DNA of 64,000 nucleotides from Loripinus fragilis (GCA_964019695.1 OZ026515.1:43081994-43145993), one strand, 5' to 3'. Counted from the first letter of the stretch, positions 45,283 to 56,540 are shown. Notes: generated from the letters alone by a model not told the origin. Made by a program: numbers and translations.

Positions 45283-45344
45283 TCTGTTACTTATTTGTTA
45301 TAGTTAAAAACAGTACTACAAATAGGTTTAAGACTGTCTGAGGT

Positions 45345-45615
45345 CCTTAGGCTTTCCAACAATTATTTAAAATTTATAAACTAAATCACCATAAAATACT
45401 GGTTCTAATATCCCTTGGTGCAGAAGAGTTTTTAAAGAAATATTGTATTTAACAATCAACTCTGAGTGTATGTTATAAAATTTAGAAAAAAAAATCTAAC
45501 TAACTTTATGGTATCGATAATCTCGTTTTAATAACTTAGAAGACAAGATTTTGTTTCTGTTGTTGAAGTCATCAACGTTATAACATACTCTTGCAAAACG
45601 AATAAGACTCTTTAA
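45345..45615 (-). pseudogene. Second, diverged family A-like RT C-terminal fragment
   Basis: On the minus strand this reads VDDFNNRN, LLKRDYRYHKV, NIHSELIVKYNISLKTLL and EPVFYGDLVYKF, matching the C-terminal region of the family A protein but from a clearly older or different subfamily. It lies just 5' of copy 2, as if two PLE copies were joined head to tail. Confidence 0.65.
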
Positions 45616-45619
45616 AACT

Positions 45620-45810
45620 CATCTCAAATATCAGAACGATTAAAATGGGCCTTGGTATATAGAGAGGGCATGTAGGGCGTACCAAATTTGTTCAAATGAT
45701 AATCCTAGGTTGTCCTCGATTGACTTAACGTATAAGTCAAATTTTATTCCTAATGCATTTAATTGTATAAAATCTTTAAAAGTTGATTTTAAAAAAAATG
45801 TTGAAGCAAT
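45620..45810. repeat. Dispersed repeat, third copy of the 7495 family
   Basis: GTCAAATTTTATTCCTAATG followed by CATTTAATTG and AAAAGTTGATTTT matches 7505-7600. It adjoins the PLE fragment at 45345-45615. Confidence 0.4.
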
Positions 45811-46166
45811 TCATTACTTACTAGATTCGCTTAATGACACACTGACTATAGGTAACTACCAAAGGTTATGTTATTAAACTCTGTATATATTTGAGCTTTG
45901 ATCCCGCCCAAGGGTACCAGGGAAGGGGCAGTACTTATAACATTTATAAGTTGGTTTAAAGCGATTTAAAGGTTTCTGCCAACACTGTTCATTTGTTAGC
46001 AGGACTTTGCTAGGCACAATTATTAATTGGTTTGATATTTTTATGTATCAGAACAATTCTTTGTACGTTTTAATTTGTAATTGTCTTAATAAGGCTAATT
46101 CAAGGACAGTGGCTCTAATAAAACTTACTGCTTTTCACCCTGATATATGGACTGCGAAGCCTCATA

Positions 46167-46341
46167 CAGTACAACCTGTCTAAAACGGCCACTCAAAAAT
46201 AGACAAAACAAAGATCTTAATGACAAATGGCAGCTTAATACTGGTCGAAAGTATTACAGAATGCTCTCTGTTCTCTTGGTTTTGAAAACCAATTTTGGTC
46301 TTTCTTTGAGTGACCGCTTAATGTTTTATGTAGTTTTACTA
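46167..46341. mobile_element. TA-flanked palindromic MITE (third copy)
   Basis: CAGTACAACCTGTCTAAAAC at the left and GAGTGACCGCTTAATG...GTTTTACT at the right. The central hairpin half is deleted relative to 29985. Confidence 0.65.
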
Positions 46342-46344
46342 ATA

Positions 46345-47990
46345 AACCAAGTCTCAATTTAATGAAACGTAGAATTACGAAGAGTTATCCAGAAATTAAC
46401 CAAATCTCTATTTTACAATGTTCAATGGGCAAGAATTCTAAAAGAAAAGTCCGTTGACCTTTGCCTCAATATTACATGAACTGCATCAGATCCTCAAAGT
46501 ATCAGCTCAATGGAATGAAAACTGAATGAGAAGCTAACCCTAATCAGACCACCACCTTGTCTACCTCCAAATGGCTATAACTCTGCTAAAACTGGGTTGG
46601 TGGTAACTTAGTTGTTATATGCGCTAGACCACAACATGGTTTTATAGCTTAGTCTGATAAAAATTGTAGGTGTTAACCGAAAACGAAAAGTTAACAGACT
46701 AATGGACAGACGCTTAACACAAGGCTTTTATTTTAAAATGTGCGTATAAAACCTGTAACATATGGCTGTCAGAGGGTGTGCCTTACCCTTGAATGCAATT
46801 GTAAGAAAACGTATAAAACAAAAATAAAGTTGACTTCTACCTGTTGCTTATACATTGCAAAAAGTTTTTTCATGAACCGTTTGACACTATGATAGTGTTC
46901 TGAATTTTTTTTTTTAAAGGGAATTTTTGAAAAGAAAAGTCTACAATGACAACAAACGCATTATAAATTACTTAGCAGCAAAGAGTTAAGCGTGTTTCAA
47001 TCCTTTTCCAACCGATCAAATACTATATTGTTTGACCAACAGCTAATCTGATTGTTGACAGGCGCCACTTGATTTCCAGAATCAAACCAATGAAAATGTC
47101 TTTGATTCGAGTTAGAATTGTATCGATATTCCTTGAATATAATTTCTAACTTCATTTACTCACACTCCTCATTTTCTGTCGCGGAAGGATAAGTCAATTC
47201 AAATCAATTAAAACTAGCAAAACCAATCTCATGCTTGATTGCTTCTTATTGGTTTTTAAATTAGAAAATTAGAAAATATTATTCGGTATTTGCGCCATTT
47301 ATAGATGTTTATAGGCTGTTTTATGTCCATGTCCCGTTGGGACGTTTGTAAAGTTTACACAGGAAAGCACTCTTTTGTTAATGGAGGTCAAAAGGTGTGG
47401 GCAGGTCAATACATTCATTCACGCGTCATGGATTAGAATATGGCTGAAATGTAAACCTGCAGAGAGCAGAGTCCAACAGAGATAATAAGATTATTTAACT
47501 TATGGTTTGAAGTAGCTTCAAAGAGATAGAAAGAAACCAATGGAGTAAATAAAGTCATAGAAACATAGACTAAAATTCTTGGGAGTGTGACTAAAAAGGA
47601 ATCGTATTATATTGGTGCTTTGGGCAGCAAATTCAAGGGTGAGGACTTGGCCAGTAAAATACTACTGACGTCAATACGAAGCGCCTCGCCTAGATGTAAA
47701 CATGAATATCGCTAAGAATGAACAGATCAAAGTTATGATTTTAGTGCATTATAACGTCTTATAAGTCAAGCGTATCTCCTGAAAAAGCTATTGTAAGGGT
47801 ACTGTTAGCGTATTGTTTACTCTACTGTTGTCGGCCTAGGCACGGTCACCTATTATCGAACGGTACCGGGAGCCAACTCACGACAGTAAACAAAAAGGGA
47901 ATTATATCTCAGGTTGAGGCAGCAATCTTGGTTTGAGATATTGGTCAATAAGGACCTCGCACGAGGCAAGAATTATGTACGGACTATAAC
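46345..47990. other. Intergenic sequence, no gene seen
   Basis: No recognisable coding or repeat structure, apart from short A/T runs. Confidence 0.35.
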
Positions 47991-47994
47991 ATTT

Positions 47995-48545
47995 TTGTGC
48001 TTTAGTTAAAACCTGCTATTGAGTGCAACTAACAAAATAAGTGCATTTGGAAAATGTTTCACATACACGCCACCATTGTAGGTTTTAGGGGTGGGTGTAT
48101 TTTTTGTAATTATTTTTGCAGAAAGCCAAGGTTTTGTCAGGTATTCATCTAAATAAATGGAAATATAATGCTTGAGATGAAAGTATTGCGTTTGAATAGA
48201 ATTCAGGTCTGTAATATTTCAATTTTTGGGTGAATAAGTATAGTGTCCATAACTTTTGACTGTTATCTGTAAATGTCTTACACACAGGTTAATATGTTCT
48301 GTTTATAGTTCGACCACAGAGTTGTATCATAACTACATTCAGCAAACATGCTATTGTAAATGAATATTAAGCTACAGGTTTGAACAAAATTAGTGACTTG
48401 ATGAGATGTTTAATAATTTTTATGTTTTTGCATTTTGACAGCCATCACCTTTTATATAGCATGCCATTTGTATTGATACATGTAATGCAAAACACGAATT
48501 ACATGCAAAAAGATTTGCTTGATCAAGGGGGGGGTCTTTAAAGAA
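47995..48545 (+). repeat. Dispersed ~570 bp repeat, copy 2
   Basis: Partner of 41985-42570 in the same orientation, about 6 kb away, ending in a short G run. Confidence 0.6.
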
Positions 48546-48836
48546 TCCTGTTTTCTATAAGTTAAATAGCAGGAACAGTGTTTTCAGTCCATAATTTTAA
48601 TCAATATTTTGTCCAATACGGAAACCCCTTATGCGGATACTTCGAGGTCTAATGGAAGTACCTTCTTCACAGTTCGCAGAGAAAGGATCATTTTCTTTGA
48701 TTTTTATTCTGGTTATGTTATGGGCAATCCTTCATTAAGACTGTGCGAGGTCCTTTCGCGTGACAGATAATTTTAGCAGCCCTTGCTTTATTTCCAGACG
48801 GAACGACTTCTTTTACCATTGTAAAATGAGCCGCGA

Positions 48837-49065
48837 CATGTGATTTCCAAGAGTGTGGCATTTTGACAAGTGTAGACTCAGACGAGCCTCTGTAGCCCCC
48901 TTTTAAGCTACGAAACTCCAAATGGTGTTCAGTCAGTAGCTTAACAGCCATAGAATACTCAAGCGACAAGCAAAGGCTCTGATCAGACTGCGCGTGTGCG
49001 CAGGTTGATCTGAGGCTTTGCTTGTCGCACAGACCACATTGCTGGAAATCTCATGTTGCGGCTCA
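48837..49065. mobile_element. MITE with GAGCCGCGACATG ends (229 bp)
   Basis: TGAGCCGCGACATGTGATTT and AAATCTCATGTTGCGGCTCA are the inverted ends. The interior has a 65 bp hairpin (48963-49029) built on GCGACAAGCAAAGGCTCTG and a GATCAGACTGCGC core. Copies are at 30395 and 53119. Confidence 0.8.
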
Positions 49066-49432
49066 AATATTCTTTTTACTACAAAAAGGGCATTTAAAAT
49101 GTCCAGACAATGTTTTATGCTTCTGTTGAACGTGAGGATTTACCCCACCCACTTTTCCACGTGGCATTTGAATATAAATTGAACTTCATGGCTTTGCAAA
49201 GTGATTGAAAATATTGTAACATATCATTTGCAGAAGTCTATATTCTTTACCTACACGCTGAATCAACGACAGCATAATCACCGCCTTGAGAATGATAGTA
49301 GCTTAGATATCCAGGGTGGAGGAAAGGGGTTTATTGTGGCTCCCATCGCGTGCGTTTGGATGTATTTGGTCTTTGTTTTGTGTTGTATTCATGGGTGAAA
49401 GTATTCAGGATTATTCCTGAATTCAGGACTTT

Positions 49433-49462
49433 TAGGCTGACTTTCCACAGAAAGTCAGCCTC
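49433..49462. repeat. Short hairpin AGGCTGACTTTC/GAAAGTCAGCCT
   Basis: A perfect 12 bp stem with a 4-base loop, flanked by GAATTCAGGA and ACTGAATTAG. Origin unknown. Confidence 0.6.
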
Positions 49463-49624
49463 AAAATACTGAATTAGGGAGATCATAAAAGCTTCTCTGA
49501 TTTATTTTCTGTCTGTCTAAGGACATTTGACCACTTAAACATGTAATTATGAATATTAAGTGGGCAAATTGGAAGTTTTTTAGATTGAAGTTTCAAAAGT
49601 TCTGGATTTTTCCATGTGTAATTT

Positions 49625-49790
49625 CTTAGTGTCTTCTCTAGTTTGGCAATCATCTTAACGAGGAAGAGAGAGCGGGTTGTTTAACTTTTTTTGTTTTCTT
49701 TCTGTCGCGTAGGTGTTCTGTTTTTCTTCCTCACGGTGCTTTGGGATGGTTTTTGTAATCGGAAAATCTCGGCCCAATTTGAGAATCAAG
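49625..49790 (+). repeat. PLE family A tail fragment
   Basis: TTGGCAATCATCTTAACGAG, GAAGAGAGAGCGGGTTG, then CTTCCTCACGGTGCTTTGGG match the tail at 18850 in plus orientation. The 3' end is absent. Confidence 0.65.
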
Positions 49791-50164
49791 CATCGGATGT
49801 ATGTAAGTATGAAAAGGCTGCATTTTTATTAAGGTAAATTAGTTATGTAGCGTGTGGTTTCAGCTCTATTAGAATTCATTATTCTGTCAACAGAATAAAT
49901 GAAGTTTATGTTGTTGTTTTTTTCATTTTTTTTTTTTTTAAACCCTAAACTTCATTCAATCTAGTGGAATGCTGTAACCGCTTGTTTCGCTGCAATCGAA
50001 CTTGTTATTGTATTGGCATGGTTTCTGTGACGTCAGTGTCACATTGTAAAAGTAGACCTTTGATGTTCATTCGAGGTCTGATTCCACGGAAATTGCAGGG
50101 GTAGTTCCGATTGTTGGTTTGTGGTGTGAGATTGTGGCATGTCCTTGCCATACTAACTTGTTCT

Positions 50165-50760
50165 TAATTTATTATGCCCCCAAAAGTTGCCCCCAAAGTT
50201 GGCTTTTGTGAATATCATAAAGGAACTCCGTCAGTTAGTCCATCCGAACCTAAAACGTGTCTGGAGGACATATGCTATAATTTTTGAGGTAGGAATCCCA
50301 ATTTTGGTGAGTAGATACATCGGGGTCGCATACTGCGTTTGGGTTACTGTGACCTTGACATCTGGCCTCAGTTCTAGAAAAGTATTTTCCGGAGCATATC
50401 TGCTATATTATTTGAGGTTGCAATAGCAAGTTTGGTGTGTGGATACATCTTGGAGTTTGGTCCTACATTTGATAAGGTTGTGCATCTTTAAATGCAAGCA
50501 AATTCGATGGCGTGCCATCGCAAATCCCCACGCTCTCGAAGATATCTAATGGTATTTGATCCTTGACCCCATCCCAAGGTCACCTGTTTGAAGCTAGGGT
50601 AAAAACTTTCAGTGTATCCTGGCCTACAGCTCATCCCCTTTAATTTGATATGCCACATGACCATATTCAGAAAATTAAATCTTTGACCCCCAGCATCCCA
50701 TCACCAAGTCTCAAACCCTGGGTGCATGACCCAGGGGACCGAATGGAAATCCTGTCTAAT
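50165..50760. mobile_element. Pearl-like/Helitron-like repeat with ~120 bp units
   Basis: It begins TATTATGCCCCCAAAAG and contains two units sharing CATATGCTATAATTTTTGAG / CATATCTGCTATATTATTTG and GATACATC.. blocks. A block follows (50485-50700) with the palindromic CGATGGCGTGCCATCGC and CAAATCCCCACGCTCTCGA, found in inverse orientation at 59225-59260. The paired TATGCCCCC/GGGGGCAT ends are like those of the 152 bp element. Confidence 0.5.
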
Positions 50761-50789
50761 ATCGGTATCTATAACTTCGCAAAACCTTT

Positions 50790-51101
50790 TCTAAATTTTA
50801 TAGACGATACTATGATTTGATATCTAAATTCCAAGTTGGACTTAAATCTTTGCGCCAGGGACTTTCTGAACCTGAATTCGATGGTGACTTGGTGTATAAA
50901 TGGAAGATGTTTGCCTCTAATAATTTTTCAGCTCAGTTCATTAAAATAATTTCCATTTATAAAAAGTTTGGCTATAACATTAATGTATTGCAACAGACTG
51001 CATGCTTGGTGCTCAATCCAATCACGGTTGGCAGCTTTGCTTTCCTCTTTAATTGCACGCCGGTGGGTCGGACTTCAGACTCTATGGCGGTTCCAACTTA
51101 A
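50790..51101 (+). pseudogene. PLE family B reverse transcriptase, C-terminal part, copy 2
   Basis: Reads YDLISKFQVGLKSL, then LSEPEFDGDLVYKWK, QFIKIISIYKKFGYNINVLQ and NPITVGSFAFLFNCT to a stop at 51099. It is close to 10515-10853, with small in-frame losses. The family B tail follows at 51250. Confidence 0.75.
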
Positions 51102-51249
51102 AGACTTACCTATTGATGAGATGGTAGGGACCTGATGCATTGGCTGTTTGTCGGGCCCACAGGGTTTACCTGTTGGATTTCTTTTGCTCCGGTATTCAGT
51201 TTTATTTACTGTTGATCTTTGCTTTATCTCCTTGTTATATCTTGATTTA

Positions 51250-52240
51250 TATGTTCTAGGAGATGATGCATTGATAAGTTAGGGGTCCTTCATGTTGACG
51301 AAATATCTATGTGTCTTGGTCCACATCTGATTAAAGACTGAGGTTTGCGCGCCGTAAAACCGGTTTAAGCCCTCCAATAAAATATTTTACTGACCGTTCC
51401 AAGGCGGTATTTCTTTTGTGGATCGCTTATGTTTTTTATGCCCCCGCCATTTATAATGGGGGGGGGGGGGGCATATAGCATCACCCTTGTCCGTACGTAC
51501 GTACGTACATACGTACGTCCTGTCCCGTACGTACGAAAAATGGTTTCCGGGCGATATCTTTTGAGTACATCAGTGTATTGGATTCATATTTTATACACAT
51601 GTATATAATCATAAAATACAGGTCAAGTTAGATTACGGACAAAATCCACCGTTATTATCAGAGTTATGGCCCTTGATCTCGGTACGAAAAATGATTTCCG
51701 GGCGATATCTTTTGAATACATTGGTGAATTGGATTCATATTTCATACAAAGGTATATAATCATAAAATACAGGTCTAGTTCGATTACGGATAAAATCCAC
51801 CAATTATTATCAGAGTTATGGCCCTTGATCTCCGTATGAAAAATGGTGTACGGGCGATATCTTTTGAATACATTGGTGTATTGGATTCATATTTCATACA
51901 CAGGTATATAATCATAAAATACAGGTCAAGTTTTATTATGGATAAAATCCACCGATTAGTATCAGAGTTATGGCCCTTTGTTAAATGACAACGCCCTATT
52001 TATGCGAATTTGGCAATAGCGGGGGCATCCGTGTCCCATTTCTAGTTCTGTCTTGCGTTGTCTATGCCTTTGTGCGCATCTGTTTATATGTGCCTTGTGG
52101 TCACCTGCTGGGAAAGGACTGACCTCTTGGCTCTCGGTTGTGGTGTCTAACTGTGAGTTTGTCACTTTCCCATATGGTATCCTGGGTCAGGTGTGGTACT
52201 TGATTGTATCGATTCCTGATCTTTAAACCCTCACTCACTT
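51250..52240 (+). repeat. PLE family B 3' tail split by a pearl-like element
   Basis: The first part runs from GAGATGATGCATTGATAAG to GTGGATCGCTTATGTTTT. The second runs from TTCTGTCTTGCG (52046) to ATTCCTGATCTTTAAACCC. Compared with 2981-3358, the two parts are contiguous in the uninterrupted tail, proving the insertion. Confidence 0.85.
51435..52045. mobile_element. Pearl-like element, inverse copy with 152 bp core repeats
   Basis: TATGCCCCCGCCATTTATAA, a run of about 15 G, CATATAGCATCACCC, an ACGT microsatellite, then three to four core units. GAGTTATGGCCC blocks at 51661, 51813 and 51965 give exactly 152 bp spacing. It ends GGCATCCGTGTCCCATTTCTAG. Same family as 15362-16280. The junction is T-rich and no clear target duplication can be assigned, consistent with a Helitron-type insertion at TT. 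Confidence 0.8.
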
Positions 52241-52524
52241 TTTATATCTTTCATTTGTGAGAAGACACACAAAGTTTGGTTTAAAAATCGTTGAAATTGA
52301 CTTTATAATTGATGTTTAATATTGTTTCCTAATATAAAATTTCATGACATATAAAGTAACCGACCTTCCCCCTGCCCACGTAGCTATACGTGGAATTTAG
52401 ACATGGTTGATCAACGGGCTGTAGAGATACATTTTTTTTGAAAATGTGAACATGTGACGACAGAAATGTGAACATATGACGACAGAAAATGTGAACATAT
52501 GACGACAGCGGACGGCGGGCCATT

Positions 52525-52548
52525 GGTATATATATATATATATATATT
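52525..52548. repeat. (TA)n microsatellite
   Basis: About ten TA units, just after four imperfect repeats of GAAAATGTGAACATATGACG (52440-52505) and before the AGCTCAGGTGAGCTAAAAT block. Confidence 0.85.
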
Positions 52549-52769
52549 TCACTAGAGCATTCAGCTCAGGTGAGCTAAAATGGTAATCAAGCCCCAATAT
52601 TTGATAAAGGTTATGTCTACTACCCCTGAATATAGCAGCCAAGTTTAACTCATAGCCAAGACATATATACAAAAAGCAAGCGAGACACAGACCAACCCGC
52701 ATTGCATAAGTTAGGAAGCCTGTATGTGAACTAAGCGATGTTTTTGTTTTAACATTAGAATCTAGGGCG

Positions 52770-53115
52770 AAGATTTGGCCAGCAAAATGCAGTTAAGTAC
52801 CCCCTCCCCGAAGGCCTAGGCTTCTGTCCATTCTAGAGTGGTGGTTAGTTATTGTTTATTCATCGTTTTTTTTTTTGCTCCCATTGTATGTGAGAGCTTT
52901 TTTTTGGGTTCTTGTTCTGTGGTGTGATGTCTAGGTGTCCTTTCTAATTTAGTAAAATACTCTTGCTGCGGGAGAGAGAGAGTGTATTGCGTTGTGGCTG
53001 TCTGTGATATGTATCTCTTCCTCATGGTACCGTGGGTTGGTCTACAGTCTGTGACTTTCTCGCGCCAAGGCCCATATATAATCTTAGATTGTGGCATTTC
53101 CTCGTCATGTTCATA
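52770..53115 (+). repeat. PLE family A tail, plus orientation
   Basis: CTAGGGCGAAGATTTGGCC, then CTCCTCATGGTACCGTGGGTT-type sequence, then GTGGCATTTCCTCGTCATG follow the order of the family A 3' tail. It directly abuts the MITE at 53119. Confidence 0.65.
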
Positions 53116-53118
53116 ATT

Positions 53119-53331
53119 CAGCCGCGACATGTGATTTCCAACAATGTGGCATTTGACAAGTGTAGACTCAGACGAGCCTGTGCAGGCTCTCTTTAAGCTC
53201 AAATAATGTTCAGTCAGTAGCTTAACACTCATAGAATATCCAAGCGACTAGCAAAGGCTCTGACCAGACTGCATATGCGCAGGCTGGTCTGAGGCTTTGC
53301 TGGTCGTACATACCAAATTGTGTCGCGGCTC
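53119..53331. mobile_element. MITE with GAGCCGCGACATG ends, copy 3
   Basis: CAGCCGCGACATGTGATTTC and TTGTGTCGCGGCTC ends. The hairpin is at 53243-53306 with core GACCAGACTGC...GCAGGCTGGTC. It shares CAAGTGTAGACTCAGACGAG with 48837. Confidence 0.8.
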
Positions 53332-53754
53332 ATACAGCTATTCTTGTGATATATGCCATTTAAGGAGGACAAAAAACAAAGACAGAAATTGTTTCAATGT
53401 TTTATTCGTAATAGTTTTAAAGAAATCAGCAAAATTCAAAAACAAAAAAAAATCATGCCTACACAAACATCATATCACCTCCAAAAAGTATCACTCAAAA
53501 TTGCATTCTCACAGAGGCATGCACTCTCAACAAATACACATTCAAACACATGAACACTTTATACAGGCTCAATAGCCATTATTTATATTTTCAAATAAAT
53601 TACCAGAATAAATATATAATACCCTTACCTGTCACATATGAGAAATGGAAACATTTTCCTTTTAAAAGTAAGTTTCATTTAAAGAGGTTGTTTTTGCCCA
53701 AGATTTGTTGCAGCAGCTTTTCCCATTGTGTGTGCGTAGAGGTTCTCCGATAAT

Positions 53755-54370
53755 TTTATTTGTTATATGACTGCAGAGAATCCTGTCTCCTGATTGGCCC
53801 AATTTGTCTTTATAAATCTCCATGTATACCTGAAAATTTGTCTAACCTGGCTTCAAAACCCCCCAGCTCAAACTCGTTTCAAGAGGTAAGTATTGTTGAT
53901 ACTTTTCTTCTGTCACACTCTAAAGAGTTAAAAATAGCATGAGCATGAATTTAGCATGGGCTGCACGAAACGACATGGTTTGTTGTTTCACCTCCCAACA
54001 GGTAAATTATATGCTTTTAATGAATTTTAACAACCAGTTCTTGACAACAGTTTTGCTTTGCTTGTTCAGTTTTCTGTGCCAGCTTCAATGAACAAAATGT
54101 AAAAAGCGTTTTATGATTTACATTCTGCATTAAGATAATTTATATACGTTTCAAAATGCAAAATAATACATAAAGATATTTTAAAAACAGTTGCGAAAAC
54201 AGGACTTTAACAATAAAAATCTAGTTAGAAGGTGTAAGTAGAATTTTTTCATTCACAGTAGAAAAGTCATAATAATAAAACAGGTATTGACTTCTATTTT
54301 GGTAGGCAAAGATTTATATTTCCTTAAAAGGTAGAGATTATTCAACATTATAAAGTATGAGAAATGATTC
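53755..54370 (+). repeat. ~0.5 kb sequence duplicated on either side of the BarH-like exon, copy 1
   Basis: Blocks shared in order with 56955-57500: AATCCTGTCTCCTGATTGG, GTCTTTATAAATCTC, AAAAATAGCATGA, AGCATGGGCTGCA, TGTTTCAC.TCCCAACAGGTAAATT, ATGAATTTTAACAAC, then a TATTGACTTC block. No long frame is shared. CCTGATTGG includes a CCAAT-box complement. Both copies keep CAACAGGTAAATT after a pyrimidine-rich stretch, which resembles fused 3' and 5' splice sites. Confidence 0.65.
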
Positions 54371-55740
54371 TTGAGAGATAAGTGTTTTGGAAAGAATAGC
54401 ACACACAAAAGCGTTTGTTCTGCAAAGATCGTTCTCTCATATAAAAACAAATTTTGTTACTTAGCATCATTTAATAGCGTCAATTTCCACTGTTACATTT
54501 AAGCTACATTTAGCGGATTCTAACGATCTATGAAAAAGAAATAATGTGGGTTTTTTCCTCAATTGTTTTCTTAACATATCTGGAGAAATTTAATTCAAAA
54601 CAGTCATGTATTTCTAATAAATGATTATTTAAAATAAATTCTCTGATAATATTGTAGTACACGTTGTAGTTTTATCATGTCTTAACCACTCACAAGCCAA
54701 TTAAATTTAAAAATGTAAATAAGCAATAACAAGTAAAAATAAGAACCCGATACCGTTAAACATGCTGAAACAAAAATTCTAATCGTTTTAGGTTGAAGTT
54801 GAACAGTACTTTCTGTCATCGGCTACAGTCAGATATACCAATTGGTAACACATAACCAGATGACAATACCTGAAGACTTTCACTAAAACTCAAGCAAATA
54901 CTCTGTCACAATATTTCCACCGTCCATGCAGTGTACCCCCCTCCCCCATTCATCACATCAGTGTTTGCCCAAAGTTGAATTTTTATGAAAATAGTATGGC
55001 ATAATTAGATCTGGACGAAAGTTGGCAAAACATTTTGAAATAAAATATTCTTATTAGCAAATAAGTCTTGAAATTCCATATGAACCATCTGCCAGCAGAC
55101 GATTCATGTGGAATGCTGAGCCATATATTTCTTTTTTATATTGAAATTGAAACGACAATAGCACATAGATAGGTTTCTCATTTTACACATGCTTATCATG
55201 CTATAGCTCATATACTTTTTACTGATTATATTTATAGGCGTTGCTGTTTTTTAACTCGTTTGCAATTGGTCGTATTGCACATTTCAGAAAAAAAACTCCT
55301 ACTCCATCATTGCATAAAACTTTTTGTAGCATGCCGTTTTGGACACCTGGGAACAAGTAGAAAGGAACCAGCTCATACAAGTGCGATCATTATCATGGTG
55401 TAAACTGTCTGAAGGCGTGTATTCACATATTATCTCCACTTGCTATCAACAAGTATGGAAATAGATGATGATTCAAACCTAGCCCTCGATGTCTGACCTC
55501 ACTGGATGACTGCGAACATTCAAATAATCCCTTCACCTACAAAATAAAAGGTACTTAAATCGCGACTGTATATTTCCCCTACACAACTGATGATTTGCAC
55601 ACGTCATTTGCAGGCAGAGGGGCCAGTCCAGCTTTACAATATGCCATCTGGGTTAATTTTACTGAAATAGACTATAAAATAAATTTATTGACAGTTCCCA
55701 AGATAAGAGTGCGTAACTGAAAAGTATTTTCTTATTTCTC
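54371..55740. other. AT-rich stretch downstream of the BarH-like exon
   Basis: Probably intergenic or 3' flank of the minus-strand homeobox gene. AATAAA on the minus strand occurs at several places (for example about 55680), but no poly(A) site can be fixed from sequence alone. Confidence 0.35.
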
Positions 55741-55744
55741 AACC

Positions 55745-55822
55745 AAAACATATGTTGTGGGTACTCAAAAGAACCGTCTCAATGAGACGGTTCTTTTGGG
55801 CACCCAAAACACATGTTTTAAC
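55745..55822. repeat. 78 bp hairpin, copy 2, ~190 bp downstream of the BarH-like stop
   Basis: AACATATGTTGTGGGTACTC, then AAAGAACCGTC / GACGGTTCTTTT, then GGGCACCCAAAACACATGTT. It is the reverse-orientation partner of 35295-35372. If the BarH-like transcript extends this far it lies in its 3' untranslated region. Confidence 0.8.
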
Positions 55823-56011
55823 TGATGGGTAAGAAAATAATCGTAATTTTACGCTGACATTTTTTGCTTAGCTGGCCTTATGTTAATATTGCTTAGTGTC
55901 ATACTGTAAAGACTGGAGTGGTCACTGTGTAATGACTCGACTATTGCAGATTGGCTTAAAGGGGGGACTACTCGTTCCATTATCTCACATGACTCAAAAT
56001 GACGTTTTATT

Positions 56012-56294
56012 TCAGTTTCTGTTTTCACCAAACAAACTGGGACTAGGTAGATGATTGACATGTTGCTGGAGTCCATGAATAAACATGCGGGGTAAGGTAG
56101 GTCTCTGTCCTTGAAGAGCATTCTCAGCGCCCGCCCGGTAGTAGAGGGCGTCTAGGTTTGAGATAATACTCGCCGCCTGAGGGTGATAGGTAAACCAGTA
56201 AGGATTTGACTGAAGCATGCGCTGAACTGCAGCGTAATTTCCGGCCTCTGCTAGCAACTCCAGGCCAACTGCCGTCTGTCGCTTCCATTTTGTT
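56012..56294 (-). CDS. BarH-like homeobox gene, last coding exon
   Basis: This encodes the end of a Bar-class homeodomain and the C-terminal tail of a nuclear DNA-binding transcription factor. The exon begins after TTTTTTTTAATGTTTTCAG (minus strand), with a split codon (phase 2) completing the Arg of RTKWKRQ, the last residues of helix 3. It continues TAVGLELLAEAGNYAAVQRM, then IISNLDALYYRAG, then LPRMFIHGLQQHVNHLP and a TGA at 56012. The GLELLAEAGNY block after the homeodomain and the PRxxIHGLQ motif near the end are hallmarks of BarH-like (Barhl) proteins. The intron position inside the homeodomain is common in this class. The homeodomain exon was not found up to 64000, so the upstream intron exceeds 7.7 kb. 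Frame, splice site and motifs agree, with no damage. This is the one confident host gene here. Confidence 0.88.
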
Positions 56295-56399
56295 CTGAAA
56301 ACATTAAAAAAAATATACATGTAGGTTCCTTAGGATTGTTTGACAAAACTCTATATATAGAATGTTGATATATCATTCACAGAAAAGCAACTTAAATTA

Positions 56400-56540
56400 A
56401 TAATAAAGAGTTAACCCGGTTTGATACAATAAACTTGTGATGGTCCATTTTAAATATCTAGGGGTCACATGCTAGCCCGGTTTGATACAATAAACTAGTG
56501 ATGGTCCATTTTAAATATCTAGGGGTCACATGCTATAATT
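56400..56540. repeat. ~68 bp tandem duplication
   Basis: CCCGGTTTGATACAATAAAC through TAAATATCTAGGGGTCACAT occurs twice in a row (about 56415-56473 and 56475-56535), differing by one base (CTTGTGATGG / CTAGTGATGG). It lies within the intron of the BarH-like gene. Confidence 0.9.

Noticed and set aside
55849..56121. 90-codon minus-strand frame next to the BarH-like exon
   Set aside because: It overlaps the homeobox exon in another frame and has no conserved motif.
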